This document shows, one piece after another, positions 17,204 through 25,748 of a DNA stretch of 64,000 nucleotides. The notes beneath the pieces are model-generated. The model was given only the letters and a program-made list of their open reading frames with translations, was not told the origin of the DNA and did not search any database. The stretch is from Nocardia fluminea. GTDB lineage: Bacteria > Actinomycetota > Actinomycetes > Mycobacteriales > Mycobacteriaceae. Made by a program: the position numbers and the translations under genes. The DNA lies in the NCBI RefSeq assembly GCF_002846365.1, contig NZ_PJMW01000001.1, positions 372,001 through 436,000 of the forward strand, read 5' to 3'. Each line of letters opens with the position of its first letter. The stretch's first letter is position 1.

Positions 17204-18481
17204 TCAGGCGAGGGCCGCGAGTTTGTTCGCGAGGACGCTCTTCTCGCGTTCGTTGCCGCACCGGCGGATGGCTTCGGTGAGCTCCACCCGAGCTTCGGTG
17301 GTGCGCCCGAGCCGGGTGAGGAGTTCACCGCGCACGCTGGGCAGCAGGTGTGAGGTGGACAGGGCGCCGGATGCGCTGATCTCGTCGACGATCGGCAAGG
17401 CCGCGGCGGGCCCGTCGGCCATCGACACCGCGACCGCCCGGTTGAGATCCACCACCGGCGAGGGTGCGAGCCTGCCGAGTGCCTCGTACAGCACGACCAC
17501 CCGTTCCCAGTCCGTGCGTTCGACCGAGGACGCGACAGCGTGACATTCGGCGATCGCGGCTTGTAGCCCGTAGGCGCCCAGCCCACGCCCGACCGCACCG
17601 GCTTTCGCCAGCGCCGCACGACCGCGCCGGATCGCCGAGCGGTCCCAGCGGTGGCGATCCTGCTGTTCGAGCAGGACCGGCTCACCGTCGGGGCCGGTGC
17701 GGGCGGGAAACCGCGCCGCGGTCAGTTCGAGCAGGGCCAGCAGCCCGTAGACCTCGGGTTCGTCGGGCATCAGCCGCGAGAGCACGCGGGCCAGCCGCTG
17801 CGCCTCCCCCGCGAGATCGAAACGGATGAGGTCGTCGCCGGTGCTCGCCGTCGATCCCTCGGTGAAGATCAGGTAGATGACGCCGAGCACCGAACCCAAC
17901 CGGGACCGGCGCTCGGCGGCGGGTGGCACCTCGAAGGGAACTTCGGCGGCGCCGAGGGTCTTCTTCGCCCTGGTGATCCTGGCTTGCACGGTCGCGGTCG
18001 GCACCAGGCACGCCTTGGCGATCTCGTCGCTGGTCAGACCGCCGACGACGCGCAGCGTCAAGGCCAACCGCGCTTCCCGAGAGAGCACCGGATGACACGA
18101 GATGAAGATCAGCGCGAGCACGTCGTCGTCGATCTGATCGGGGTCCCACAGCACGTCCTGCCCGGCGCGCACGGGGTCGCCGCCGGTGAGCGCGTCGCCC
18201 TCGCCGAGGTCGGCGGCGAGGGCGGTGTAGCGGTCATCGAGGGCGGCGCGACGCCGGAACGCGTCGATGGCCCGGCGCCTTCCGACAGTGAGCAACCACC
18301 CGGCCGGCTGCCGTGGCACGCCTTCGCGCGGCCAGGTCACCAGTGCCTCGGCGAAGGCCTCCTGGGCGAGATCCTCGGCCATCGCGAAGTCGCCGGTGTA
18401 GCGCGCGAGCGCGCCGACGATCCGGGCCGATTCGATCCGCCAGACGGCGGCGACGGCCTCACGGCCGGTGTGGTCGCTCAC
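17204..18481 (-). CDS. ECF sigma factor, ECF42 type with long C-terminal extension
   Basis: 425 residues. Region 2 has MAEDLAQEAFAEALVTWP near residue 34, and region 4 has GGLTSDEIAKACLVPTATVQARITRAKK near residue 150. A TPR-like C-terminal extension of about 220 residues follows, containing VDLNRAVAVSMADGP and ending in the conserved HLLPSVRGELLTRLGR and NEREKSVLANKL stretches. This build defines the ECF42 group, where the extension is needed for activity. A DGPF gene lies 6 bp upstream in the same operon, the standard ECF42 partner. No anti-sigma gene is present. Confidence 0.93.
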   Translation of the reverse strand: MSDHTGREAVAAVWRIESARIVGALARYTGDFAMAEDLAQEAFAEALVTWPREGVPRQPAGWLLTVGRRRAIDAFRRRAALDDRYTALAADLGEGDALTGGDPVRAGQDVLWDPDQIDDDVLALIFISCHPVLSREARLALTLRVVGGLTSDEIAKACLVPTATVQARITRAKKTLGAAEVPFEVPPAAERRSRLGSVLGVIYLIFTEGSTASTGDDLIRFDLAGEAQRLARVLSRLMPDEPEVYGLLALLELTAARFPARTGPDGEPVLLEQQDRHRWDRSAIRRGRAALAKAGAVGRGLGAYGLQAAIAECHAVASSVERTDWERVVVLYEALGRLAPSPVVDLNRAVAVSMADGPAAALPIVDEISASGALSTSHLLPSVRGELLTRLGRTTEARVELTEAIRRCGNEREKSVLANKLAALA

Positions 18482-18487
18482 CGTGAG

Positions 18488-18907
18488 TCAGAGCTGGCCG
18501 GTGGCCTCACGCCACGCGCGCTCCCTGGCGACCCACACATTGTCCTGGGGGAATTCGTCGATGCTCGGAACCCGCCGGATCTCGGTCTTGGTGCCCGGCA
18601 CGACGACCGGCATGCGCTTGGCCCACTCGATCGCCTCTTCCTTGGAGGCCACGTTGAGAATGTAGAACCCGCCGAACAGTTCCTTGGTCTCCCCGTAGGG
18701 CCCGTCGGTGACGACCGGGGTCTCCGACGAGTAGTCGACGACCACGCCCTGGGCCGGGTCGTCGAGCCCCTCGGCGGCGACCAGCACGCCGGCGCTGATC
18801 AACTCGTCGTTGAACTTGCCCATGGTCTCGAGCATCTCGTTGAAGTCGATATCGGCCGCCGCGGCCCAGGCTTCGTCGGTGGCGCGCATGATCAGCATGA
18901 ACTTCAT
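18488..18907 (-). CDS. DGPF/YciI-domain protein, ECF42 partner
   Basis: 139 residues with the ferredoxin-like YciI fold. The namesake motif appears as VTDGPYGETKELFGGFY (about residues 66-82). RBS GAGGAGA. Genes of this family are the usual neighbours and targets of ECF42 sigma factors; biochemical function unknown. It is the first gene of the operon, downstream of a sequence resembling an ECF42 promoter. Confidence 0.93.
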   Translation of the reverse strand: MKFMLIMRATDEAWAAAADIDFNEMLETMGKFNDELISAGVLVAAEGLDDPAQGVVVDYSSETPVVTDGPYGETKELFGGFYILNVASKEEAIEWAKRMPVVVPGTKTEIRRVPSIDEFPQDNVWVARERAWREATGQL

Positions 18908-18965
18908 GGTTTCGTCTCCTCGGATCGATGTGGACCCGCCTGCCGGGCCCTGCGTTCATCCCTAG

Positions 18966-18993
18966 GTCGAACGGGCACCGCTGCGAATCGACA
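18966..18993 (-). promoter_or_regulatory. ECF42-like promoter upstream of the DGPF gene
   Basis: On the minus strand TGTCGA (18993-18988) is followed after 18 bp by CGAC (18969-18966). ECF42 promoters are described from memory as TGTCGA with a CGA/TC-type -10. The -10 lies 59 bp upstream of the ATG, suggesting autoregulation of the operon. Confidence 0.55.
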
Positions 18994-19160
18994 CCCGGCC
19001 GGAAATTTCTTTTCGCGAGTGTTCGGCAGCCTACGGCGAGTGCCGGGTGCGCGCGACGACGACGGACACGAATCCCCGATTGGGGTATTCAAGATCGTCC
19101 GGCGTGATACAGATCGGAGAGGTTTGTCATGCTGACAGCCACCTAGCGAAGGAGTCACTC

Positions 19161-19940
19161 GTGAGCGCAGTTCTCGTCGAGCAACGCGAGCATGTGCTCG
19201 TCATCGTGCTGAATCGGCCCGAGGCCATGAACTCGGTCAACGCCGAAGTGAGCACGGGCGTCGGCGAGGCGCTCGAGCGAGCCGAGGCCGATCCGCAGAT
19301 CCGCGCGGTGGTCCTCACCGGCGCGGGCGAGCGGGCGTTCTGTGCGGGCGCGGATCTCAAGGCGCTGAGCCGCGGGGAATCGATTCTGGCTCCCGGCCAC
19401 GAGGATTGGAACCTGGCCGGGTACGTCCGGCACCCGATCAGCAAGCCGACCATCGCCGCGGTGAACGGTTTCGCGCTCGGCGGCGGCACCGAACTCGTCC
19501 TGGCCAGTGATCTCGCCGTCGCCGCCGAGACCGCCACCTTCGGCCTACCCGAGGTCGCGCGCGGTCTGTTCGCCGCGGCCGGCGGCGCGTTCCGCCTGCC
19601 CGAACAGCTCCCCCGCAAGGTCGCGATGGAGATGATCCTCACCGGCGAGCCGATCACCGCGGCTCGCGCGCTGGAGCTGGGTCTGATCAACCGGGTGGTG
19701 CCCGCCGCGCAGGTACTCGACGCGGCGCTGGAGCTGGCCGGCCGGATCGCCGAGAACGCGCCGCTGGCGGTGCAGGCGAGCAAGCGGGTGGCGCTGGGCA
19801 TGATCGAAGGCAAGCTCGCCGACGATGCCGCCTGGGATCAGACCAACCGCGAGATCGTGGCAGTCGCCCAGACCGAGGACATGCGCGAAGGCGCCATGGC
19901 GTTCGCGCAGAAGCGCAAGCCGAACTGGCAGGCGCGCTGA
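19161..19940 (+). CDS. Enoyl-CoA hydratase/isomerase family protein
   Basis: 259 residues from a GTG with RBS GAAGGAG; a longer frame from 19047 is not family-like. Crotonase fold: the oxyanion-hole segments AFCAGADLKAL (about residues 59-69) and NGFALGGGTELVLASDL (about 103-119). Both catalytic-Glu positions are partly retained (GGGTE and FGLPEVARGLF). The C-terminal FAQKRKPNW is typical. Likely acts on an acyl-CoA in fatty-acid or related breakdown. The gene for an epimerase-like protein starts 4 bp later. Confidence 0.9.
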   Translation: MSAVLVEQREHVLVIVLNRPEAMNSVNAEVSTGVGEALERAEADPQIRAVVLTGAGERAFCAGADLKALSRGESILAPGHEDWNLAGYVRHPISKPTIAAVNGFALGGGTELVLASDLAVAAETATFGLPEVARGLFAAAGGAFRLPEQLPRKVAMEMILTGEPITAARALELGLINRVVPAAQVLDAALELAGRIAENAPLAVQASKRVALGMIEGKLADDAAWDQTNREIVAVAQTEDMREGAMAFAQKRKPNWQAR

Positions 19941-19944
19941 CGCG

Positions 19945-20751
19945 GTGCGGATCCTGATCCTCGGCGCCTCCGGTTTCGTCGGCAGCGCACTGCACGCGCA
20001 CTTCGCGGCGAACCACGAGGTCGTCGGGACGAGCCGGGGCGGGCACGGCCTCGCCCCGGTGGATCTCGCCGACACCGGCGCGGTGCGCGCGCTCGTCGAA
20101 CGGGGTTTCGACGTCGTCGTCCACACCGCCGGTGTCGTGGATCTCGGTGCCGCGCAACGTGATCCCGCCACCGCCTACGCGGCGAACGTGGCGCCGATGG
20201 TGCCGCTGCTCGACGCCATCGACGAGGTGGGCGCGAAGCTCGTGTACCTCTCGACCGACAACGTCTTCGACGGCACGGCCGAGCATTACGACGAAAGCGC
20301 AACGCGCGCACCGATCAACGTCTACGGCGAGACCAAGGTGGCCGCCGAGGACCTGGTCCTGGAACGCGACCGGCACCTGATCGTTCGCCTGCCGCTCGTG
20401 TACGGGCGCAGCCCCCTGTCGAACAAGTTCCTGGCCCGTTTCGCCGCCTCCGAGATCGAGGCGCGCACCGATATCGTCTGCAACCCGCTGTATCTGCCCA
20501 GCCTGGCACCCGCGCTCGAGCAGCTCACCGACAAGTCGGGTGTCGTGCACATCGTGGGCGCGGAGACACTGAGCCGCTACGAACTCATGACCCGGGTCCG
20601 CGACCACCTCGGCGCTCCGGCACGCGTCGTGGCGACCGATCGTTTCTCCGCCGTCCAGGACTGCCCGCGACCATTGCGGCTGGTCATGCGGAGTAATCGC
20701 CACGATGTGGTCGGTCCGGACGTGGATTCCGCTCTCGCCGATCTGCCCTGA
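19945..20751 (+). CDS. NAD(P)-dependent epimerase/RmlD-like reductase
   Basis: 268 residues from GTG. The N-terminal Rossmann motif GASGFVGSALHAHF and the extended-SDR features YLSTDNVFDG and INVYGETKVAAED (Tyr-xxx-Lys active site) match dTDP-4-dehydrorhamnose-reductase-like proteins. Four bases separate it from the enoyl-CoA hydratase stop, so they share a transcript. No sugar-nucleotide genes are near, so the substrate is open. Confidence 0.87.
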   Translation: MRILILGASGFVGSALHAHFAANHEVVGTSRGGHGLAPVDLADTGAVRALVERGFDVVVHTAGVVDLGAAQRDPATAYAANVAPMVPLLDAIDEVGAKLVYLSTDNVFDGTAEHYDESATRAPINVYGETKVAAEDLVLERDRHLIVRLPLVYGRSPLSNKFLARFAASEIEARTDIVCNPLYLPSLAPALEQLTDKSGVVHIVGAETLSRYELMTRVRDHLGAPARVVATDRFSAVQDCPRPLRLVMRSNRHDVVGPDVDSALADLP

Positions 20752-20765
20752 TCACCTGTTGTCCA

Positions 20766-20800
20766 TTGACGCCCACCGAAGAGTGAGTGTACAGTCACTC
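20766..20800 (+). promoter_or_regulatory. Promoter overlapped by a TetR-type palindrome
   Basis: -35 TTGACG (20766-20771) and -10 TACAGT (20790-20795) are 18 bp apart; the ATG follows 7 nt after the -10, so the message may be leaderless. The palindrome GAGTGA-g-TGTACA-g-TCACTC (20781-20800) covers the -10. Binding of the encoded TetR would repress its own gene. Confidence 0.65.
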
Positions 20801-20802
20801 AC

Positions 20803-21372
20803 ATGACCAAGCGCGGTGCCACCCTCTCCACCTCCGACGTCCGGCGTGACGCGGTCGTCGACGCCGCGATCATCGAGTTCGCCAAGACCGGCTACCACGG
20901 CACCCCGATCAACACCGTCGCCGCACGCGCCGACATCTCCCCCGCCTACGTCTTCAAACTCTTCCCCGGCAAGGTCGCCCTGTTCGTCGCCGCGCTCGAT
21001 CACTGCTTCGATCTCGTCGAACGCGCGATGTCCACGGGCGCGGCCGATTCCACCGCGACGGACCCGGTCGGCATCCTGCACGACATGGGTGGCGCCTATG
21101 CCGAACTCATCGCCGACAAGAGCCTGCTCATGTTGCAGGTACACGCCCAGTCCGCCACCGACATCCCGGAAATCGCCGACGCGTTGCGCCGCGGCCTGGC
21201 CAAGGTGACCACGTTCGCACAGCGCCGCTCCGGCGGCACCCCCGAGCAGATCCAGTACTTCATCGCCTACGGCCAGCTCTGCCACCTCGTCACCACCCTC
21301 GGCCTCGACGGCGACGACAGCGCGTGGGCCACCGCTCTCACCACCGGAATGCGCCACCCGAACGCCCTCTGA
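20803..21372 (+). CDS. TetR-family regulator
   Basis: 189 residues. HTH: AAIIEFAKTGYHGTPINTVAARADISPAYVFKLFPGK split over residues 19-55. The C-terminal ligand domain is undistinguished. It lies upstream of a quinone-reductase-like gene in the same direction, and matching 14-bp operator-like sites precede both genes. A rho-independent terminator ends it. Confidence 0.92.
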   Translation: MTKRGATLSTSDVRRDAVVDAAIIEFAKTGYHGTPINTVAARADISPAYVFKLFPGKVALFVAALDHCFDLVERAMSTGAADSTATDPVGILHDMGGAYAELIADKSLLMLQVHAQSATDIPEIADALRRGLAKVTTFAQRRSGGTPEQIQYFIAYGQLCHLVTTLGLDGDDSAWATALTTGMRHPNAL

Positions 21373-21378
21373 CCCTTC

Positions 21379-21410
21379 GCTCCAGCCTTTCCAGGGTGGA
21401 GCTTTCTTTT
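21379..21410 (+). terminator. Rho-independent terminator after the TetR gene
   Basis: Stem GCTCCA-g-CC (21379-21387) pairs with GG-g-TGGAGC (21394-21402) around a 6-nt loop, then TTTCTTTT. It separates the TetR transcript from the downstream reductase. Confidence 0.85.
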
Positions 21411-21420
21411 GCAGCAAGAG

Positions 21421-21434
21421 TGATTGACCAGTCA
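21421..21434. promoter_or_regulatory. Second copy of the TetR operator-like site
   Basis: TGATTGACCAGTCA matches TGAGTGTACAGTCA (20784-20797) at 11 of 14 positions, with the outer arms TGA and CAGTCA conserved. It lies 24 bp before the reductase start. Confidence 0.6.
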
Positions 21435-21457
21435 CACACCATGGAAGGCAGTTCCTG

Positions 21458-22477
21458 ATGAACACCACCACCGCCACCGAAATCGTCCTGCCCGGGCGCG
21501 TCGACCCCAGCGGCTTGCTCGTCACCCACCGCGAACTCCCCGCACCCGCACCCGGTCGCGCCCTGGTTCGCGTCGACGCCACCGGAGTGTCCTTCGCCGA
21601 GCAGCAGATGCGGCGCGGCAAGTACTACGACCAGCCACCGTTCCCGTTCGTGCCCGGTTACGACCTGGTCGGCACGGTGGTCGAAGCCGATGACGCGATG
21701 CTGATCGGCCGTCGGGTCGCGGCGTTGACCAAGACCGGCGGCTGGAGCAGCCACGTCGATCTCGACGCCGCCGACCTGATCCCCGTGCCGGACGCCCTGG
21801 AAGCCGCCGAGGCGGAAACCTTTGTCGTCAACGGCATCACCGCCTGGCAGATGCTGCACCGCGTCGCCGATGTGCGGCGGGGCGAGACGATCCTCGTGCA
21901 CGGCGCCAACGGCGGCGTCGGCTCGACCCTGGTCCAATTGGCCCGTGCCGCGGGCATTCACGTGATCGGCACCGCGTCCGCGCGCCATGCCGACGCGGTC
22001 ACCGCGCTGGGCGCCACCTGGATCGACTACTGCGCCGATGTGCCGCACCGGGTTCGCGCCCTCGCACCGCACGGCGTGGACGCGGTGTTCGATCACGTCG
22101 GCGGACCCGGCATCCGCGATTCGTTCGGCCTGCTCGCCGACGGCGGCACCCTCGTTTCCTACGGAACCGCGGCCACCAAGAACGACGAGGGCGATTCCCG
22201 CTTGCCCGTCCTGAAACTGTTCGCCCGCCTGCTGTGGTGGAACATGCTGCCCAACAAGCGAAGTGCGCACTTCTACAACCTGTGGGCAGGCAAACGCAAC
22301 ATCACCCGATTCCGCGCCCGGATCGCCGAGGACCTGGCTCAGGTCTTCGCACTCGCCGCCACGGGCACCGTCACCGCTCAGGTGGCGGCCCGTATCCCCC
22401 TCACCGATGCCGCCCGAGCCCTCGAGCTCGCCGAATCCGGCACCGTCACCGGCAAAGTCGTCCTCGTCAGCGCCTGA
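21458..22477 (+). CDS. Zinc-independent medium-chain dehydrogenase/quinone oxidoreductase
   Basis: 339 residues. GroES-like N-terminal half with PPFPFVPGYDLVGTV (about residues 52-66), then a Rossmann half with the nucleotide motif VHGANGGVGSTLVQLARAAG (about 147-166). No zinc-binding Cys cluster, so it belongs with NADPH:quinone reductase/VAT1-like enzymes. Expected to reduce enones or quinones with NADPH. Probably induced when the upstream TetR releases its site. Confidence 0.9.
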   Translation: MNTTTATEIVLPGRVDPSGLLVTHRELPAPAPGRALVRVDATGVSFAEQQMRRGKYYDQPPFPFVPGYDLVGTVVEADDAMLIGRRVAALTKTGGWSSHVDLDAADLIPVPDALEAAEAETFVVNGITAWQMLHRVADVRRGETILVHGANGGVGSTLVQLARAAGIHVIGTASARHADAVTALGATWIDYCADVPHRVRALAPHGVDAVFDHVGGPGIRDSFGLLADGGTLVSYGTAATKNDEGDSRLPVLKLFARLLWWNMLPNKRSAHFYNLWAGKRNITRFRARIAEDLAQVFALAATGTVTAQVAARIPLTDAARALELAESGTVTGKVVLVSA

Positions 22478-22744
22478 CCCGCCGGTTCGACGCTGAGCGT
22501 CGACACCGCCGCGACCCTCTGGCCGACCGGTTCCGGGCTGATCGTCGGACTGCTCTATCTGGCGGGCGGCGCCGCGTACCGCGACGTCCTGCAATACACC
22601 CTCGGCGCCTGGCTGGCCGTGAGCTCCACGGCCGCACTGTTCCTCGACGGCGCGGCCCTGTACTGGGCGCTGGCACTGGCCGGCGGTGGCAGTTATCTGC
22701 TCGCCGCCGCGCTCGAGCCACGCAGGATCGCCGCCGCGCGCTGA
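22478..22744 (+). pseudogene. Start-less reading frame for a membrane-protein fragment
   Basis: Directly after the reductase TGA, in the same frame, 88 sense codons run to a TGA at 22742. The translation has three hydrophobic stretches (GSGLIVGLLYLAGGAAY, TLGAWLAVSSTAALFL, YWALALAGGGSYLLAAAL) and a basic tail, typical of a small multi-pass membrane protein. No ATG, GTG or TTG lies near its beginning; CTG at 22493 is the only near-cognate option. It is either the 3' part of a gene whose front was lost, a CTG-started gene or a readthrough extension. I favour a remnant. Confidence 0.6.
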
Positions 22745-22793
22745 GCATCGCCGCACGTGCCCGTCCGCGGTTGCGGGCGGGCACGGTCGCCGT

Positions 22794-23402
22794 TCAGGCC
22801 TTCGGCTGCGCGCCGATCGCCGAGCCCATCCACCGGCGCAGGTATCGGCGCAGTTCGTCGTCGGAGCGTGCCGGGTCGCCAGGCGACAAGAAGAACGACT
22901 GCATGGTGCGCAGGACGTATTCGACGAGTTCGCGCAGTGCGGGCTCGTCGTAGCCGTGCGCGGCCCAGTCGACATCGAAGCGGCGGATCATGGTCATGCC
23001 GAAGGCTTGCGCTTCGTCGGAGGTCATGCCTTCCGGGTGCGCGTTGGAATACGAACTCGACAGCAGGATCCCCAGGTGGGGGGTGCGCCGGACGTCGGTG
23101 AGAGTGAAGACGACGGCCTCTGTCATCGCTTCGACCGGGTCGCCGAGGCCGCTGACCTGGCGGGCGAGTCGATCGAGGAAGTCGTCCGCAGAGGCGATGG
23201 CCGAGGCGGTCATCAGCGCGTCGGCGCTGGGGAAATACCGGTAGACCGTCTGACGGATGACGCCCAGCGACTCCGCCACGTCGGCGATGCTGATCTCCGC
23301 ACCGGTCCGGCCGATGAGTTCGACCGCGGCAGCGATGATCCGGCGTGTCGCCTCCGCATCGTCACCCGGCGGACTGCCGCCCCACCCACGTCTACGCGCC
23401 AC
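22794..23402 (-). CDS. TetR-family regulator
   Basis: About 202 residues if started at the GTG at 23402; the frame is open to 23519 but that part covers the intergenic operator. HTH: AAAVELIGRTGAEISIADVA and LGVIRQTVYRYFPSADAL. The long C-terminal domain ends in RYLRRWMGSA. Divergent from the diiron-hydrolase/membrane-protein pair, its probable target. Confidence 0.88.
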   Translation of the reverse strand: MARRRGWGGSPPGDDAEATRRIIAAAVELIGRTGAEISIADVAESLGVIRQTVYRYFPSADALMTASAIASADDFLDRLARQVSGLGDPVEAMTEAVVFTLTDVRRTPHLGILLSSSYSNAHPEGMTSDEAQAFGMTMIRRFDVDWAAHGYDEPALRELVEYVLRTMQSFFLSPGDPARSDDELRRYLRRWMGSAIGAQPKA

Positions 23403-23451
23403 CAGGTGGACGCTAGCACAACCGCAGGTCAGGGCGAATTCCGCAAAAGTT

Positions 23452-23473
23452 ATCATACACTCGAAGGTGTGAT
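23452..23473. promoter_or_regulatory. Imperfect palindrome between TetR and the PF10118 operon
   Basis: ATCATACAC (23452-23460) opposes GGTGTGAT (23466-23473); 8 of 11 pairs match. A further GTATGAT overlaps to the right. Candidate TetR operator 48 bp before the start at 23521. Confidence 0.45.
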
Positions 23474-23520
23474 CGTATGATTGCTTCATCAACCGTGGCC
23501 GAACAACGAGGTAACTCACC

Positions 23521-24447
23521 GTGACCGACCTTCACGTCCGCAAAATGGATTTCGCGTTCTCCGACTACGACGTGCCGTTTCTGTGGAATCCACAGAACCC
23601 GGCGTTCTCGTCGATGGCCAATGCCGTTTCATTCCTGGCGATCGGCTTCGAGAAGATGATCGTGCAGCTGATCACGCAGGCGAAACCGCAGATCACCGAC
23701 CCCGAGGTGGCCGCAGAGGCCGACGCGTTCATGCGCCAGGAGGGCCAGCACTCGACCGCGCATCGCCAGCACGTCAAGGCGCTGATCCGGCGCTACCCCG
23801 GCTTGCAGCAGACCCTCGACGCGGTGATCGGCGAGTTCGACAAGCTCACCGCCGAGACTCCGGTGAAGTACCGCCTCGCCTACACCGCGGACCTCGAGGC
23901 GACGTTCACGCCGGTGTTCAAGCTGATGCTCGACAACGACAAGAACCTGTTCGCCCCGGGCGACGACCGCGTCGCCTCACTGTTCATCTGGCATTTCGTC
24001 GAGGAGGTCGAGCATCGCAGCTCCGCGCTGATCATCTTCAATTCGGTGGTCGACAGCGAGCTGTACCGGATGCGGGTGGCGGCGTCGATCTTCCGGCACG
24101 TGCTGAAGGTGATCCGGGTGGCGTGCGAGGGCTTCAATGAGCATGTGCCGCTGGAGGATCGGCAGGTCGACGCGCTGTCGATGTTCGCCAACTATCGCCG
24201 CGGGCAGACCCTGCGCCGGTGGCTGCCGTTCCTCCAGCCCGCCGACAACGGCACGATGCCGCGCGCGTTCGACGATCTGGGTCTGCGCGAACAGCTCGTC
24301 GCCCTGGGCGGCATCATCCGCAGCCAGACGCCCGGGCACAATCCGGCACACGAGAAGCTGCCCGCCCTCGCGGACGAGTGGTTCCGCCGCTACGACGAAG
24401 GTTACGACGTAACCCGTTGGTACACCGCCGATTCCGTCAGCTCGTAG
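23521..24447 (+). CDS. Predicted metal-dependent hydrolase (PF10118-like)
   Basis: 308 residues from GTG. The protein is helical and carries two metal-ligand clusters: RQEGQHSTAHRQH (about residues 77-89) and FVEEVEHRSSA (about 159-169), plus an early E in GFEKM. This spacing of E/ExxH is that of a ferritin-like diiron carboxylate site, as in the PF10118 family of unknown reaction. It is followed 11 bp later by a multi-pass membrane protein gene and faces a TetR gene, so the pair may modify a lipophilic compound at the membrane (inference). Confidence 0.82.
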   Translation: MTDLHVRKMDFAFSDYDVPFLWNPQNPAFSSMANAVSFLAIGFEKMIVQLITQAKPQITDPEVAAEADAFMRQEGQHSTAHRQHVKALIRRYPGLQQTLDAVIGEFDKLTAETPVKYRLAYTADLEATFTPVFKLMLDNDKNLFAPGDDRVASLFIWHFVEEVEHRSSALIIFNSVVDSELYRMRVAASIFRHVLKVIRVACEGFNEHVPLEDRQVDALSMFANYRRGQTLRRWLPFLQPADNGTMPRAFDDLGLREQLVALGGIIRSQTPGHNPAHEKLPALADEWFRRYDEGYDVTRWYTADSVSS

Positions 24448-24458
24448 AAGGTACTCCG

Positions 24459-25610
24459 ATGGCCGAACACTGCTCCCCCACCTTCGCCGAGCTCACCCAC
24501 GAACTCGGCTTCTCCTGCGAGGAGGCGGGCGGACTCGTCGAGTTCCGCAACCCGTTCGCCCTCGAGAACTGGACCCTGCCGGTCCTCGAACTCACGATCG
24601 TCGTCGGCGCCGTTCTCGCGCTCTGGTACGCGATCGTGCGCCTGCGCCGTCACGGCGACCCGACCAATCTCGTGCTGTGGTTCGGTGCCACCGCCTATCT
24701 GTTCGTCATCGAGCCGCCGCTGTACTTCCCGGCGGCGTTCGGCATCGAAGACCACGTCGACACGATGTTCGCGCACAACGTCTTCACCGTGGACTTCCTC
24801 TGGGGCCGACTTCCTATCTACATCATCGCGATCTACCCGTTGATGGCGACGATGGCGTTCGGCATCGTCCGGATGCTCGGTATCTTCCGCCGCTACGGCA
24901 CCCTGATCGGGGCCACCTGCGTCGGCTTCGTCCATCACGCCTTCTACGAGATCTTCGACCACCTCGGCCCGCAATTGCGCTGGTGGGAATGGTCGATCGA
25001 CAACCCGCTCAACCAGCCGATGTTCGATTCGGTCCCGATGGGCAGCGTCGTGGTCTTCGCGGCCCTGTGGCCGATGTCGCTGGCCTTCTGCGTGCAGTAC
25101 TTCGTCGGCCGCCACGTCGACGACGGCCGGCACTTCTCCGGCGTCGAATTGACCTGGCGCACCATCGTCATCGGCCTGCTGGCCTCGCTCGGCACATTCC
25201 TGCTCCCCCTGCCCGCCACCGTCATCGGCATGAGCAGCACCACTGTGCGCGGGATTGTGTACGGGCTGGAACTGGCAATCCTGGTCGTGGTCGCCGGCGT
25301 CGTGATGGTCCGCCAATGGCGCGAACTACGCCACGGAACCGCCACACCCCCGCAGTACGAAGACCCGTTCGTCCAACGATTCGCCACCCTCTACCTGGTC
25401 GTCTTCGCCGCCCTCTGGATCGCCTCCCTTCCCGACTTCTTCGCCGCCGTCAACGGCGAGACAACCAACGGCGACCCCATCGGAAACCTCTGGTACACAG
25501 CAGCCTGCTTCGCCGTCGCGATCGCCTCGGTCGTGGCAACCTTCACCATCCCCCGCCAACAGGCCGGCCCGGACGCCACTGTGTCAGCGGCTTCGACCGT
25601 CGCTAGCTGA
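24459..25610 (+). CDS. Multi-pass membrane protein of unknown family
   Basis: 383 residues from ATG at 24459. About nine to ten hydrophobic spans, for example LELTIVVGAVLALWYAI, YIIAIYPLMATMAFGIV and LELAILVVVAGVVMV. Conserved-looking polar motifs sit in loops: FVHHAFYEIFDHLGPQ (about residues 153-168) and WWEWS with NPLNQPMFDSVPMGS. The His/Glu/Asp-rich FVHHAFYEIFDH could bind metal. I do not recognise the family. Operon with the PF10118 gene; ended by a hairpin. Confidence 0.82.
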   Translation: MAEHCSPTFAELTHELGFSCEEAGGLVEFRNPFALENWTLPVLELTIVVGAVLALWYAIVRLRRHGDPTNLVLWFGATAYLFVIEPPLYFPAAFGIEDHVDTMFAHNVFTVDFLWGRLPIYIIAIYPLMATMAFGIVRMLGIFRRYGTLIGATCVGFVHHAFYEIFDHLGPQLRWWEWSIDNPLNQPMFDSVPMGSVVVFAALWPMSLAFCVQYFVGRHVDDGRHFSGVELTWRTIVIGLLASLGTFLLPLPATVIGMSSTTVRGIVYGLELAILVVVAGVVMVRQWRELRHGTATPPQYEDPFVQRFATLYLVVFAALWIASLPDFFAAVNGETTNGDPIGNLWYTAACFAVAIASVVATFTIPRQQAGPDATVSAASTVAS

Positions 25611-25653
25611 TCCGTCCAGTAGCACCGCCAAACAGCGGTGCTACTGGCGGATC
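25609..25653. terminator. Long hairpin after the membrane-protein gene
   Basis: CCAGTAGCACCGC (25616-25628) pairs with 25635-25647 around a 6-nt loop; GATCCG/CGGATC extend the stem past a one-base bulge. It overlaps the TGA of the gene. No T-run. Confidence 0.75.
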
Positions 25654-25748
25654 GCTCGCCGATGAGGTAATCGGATCGCACGAAAGCAGACTTGCCCAAA
25701 ATCCACTATCGACCGGGATCCCTCACAGCCCAGTTGTTTCCGGTTCGG

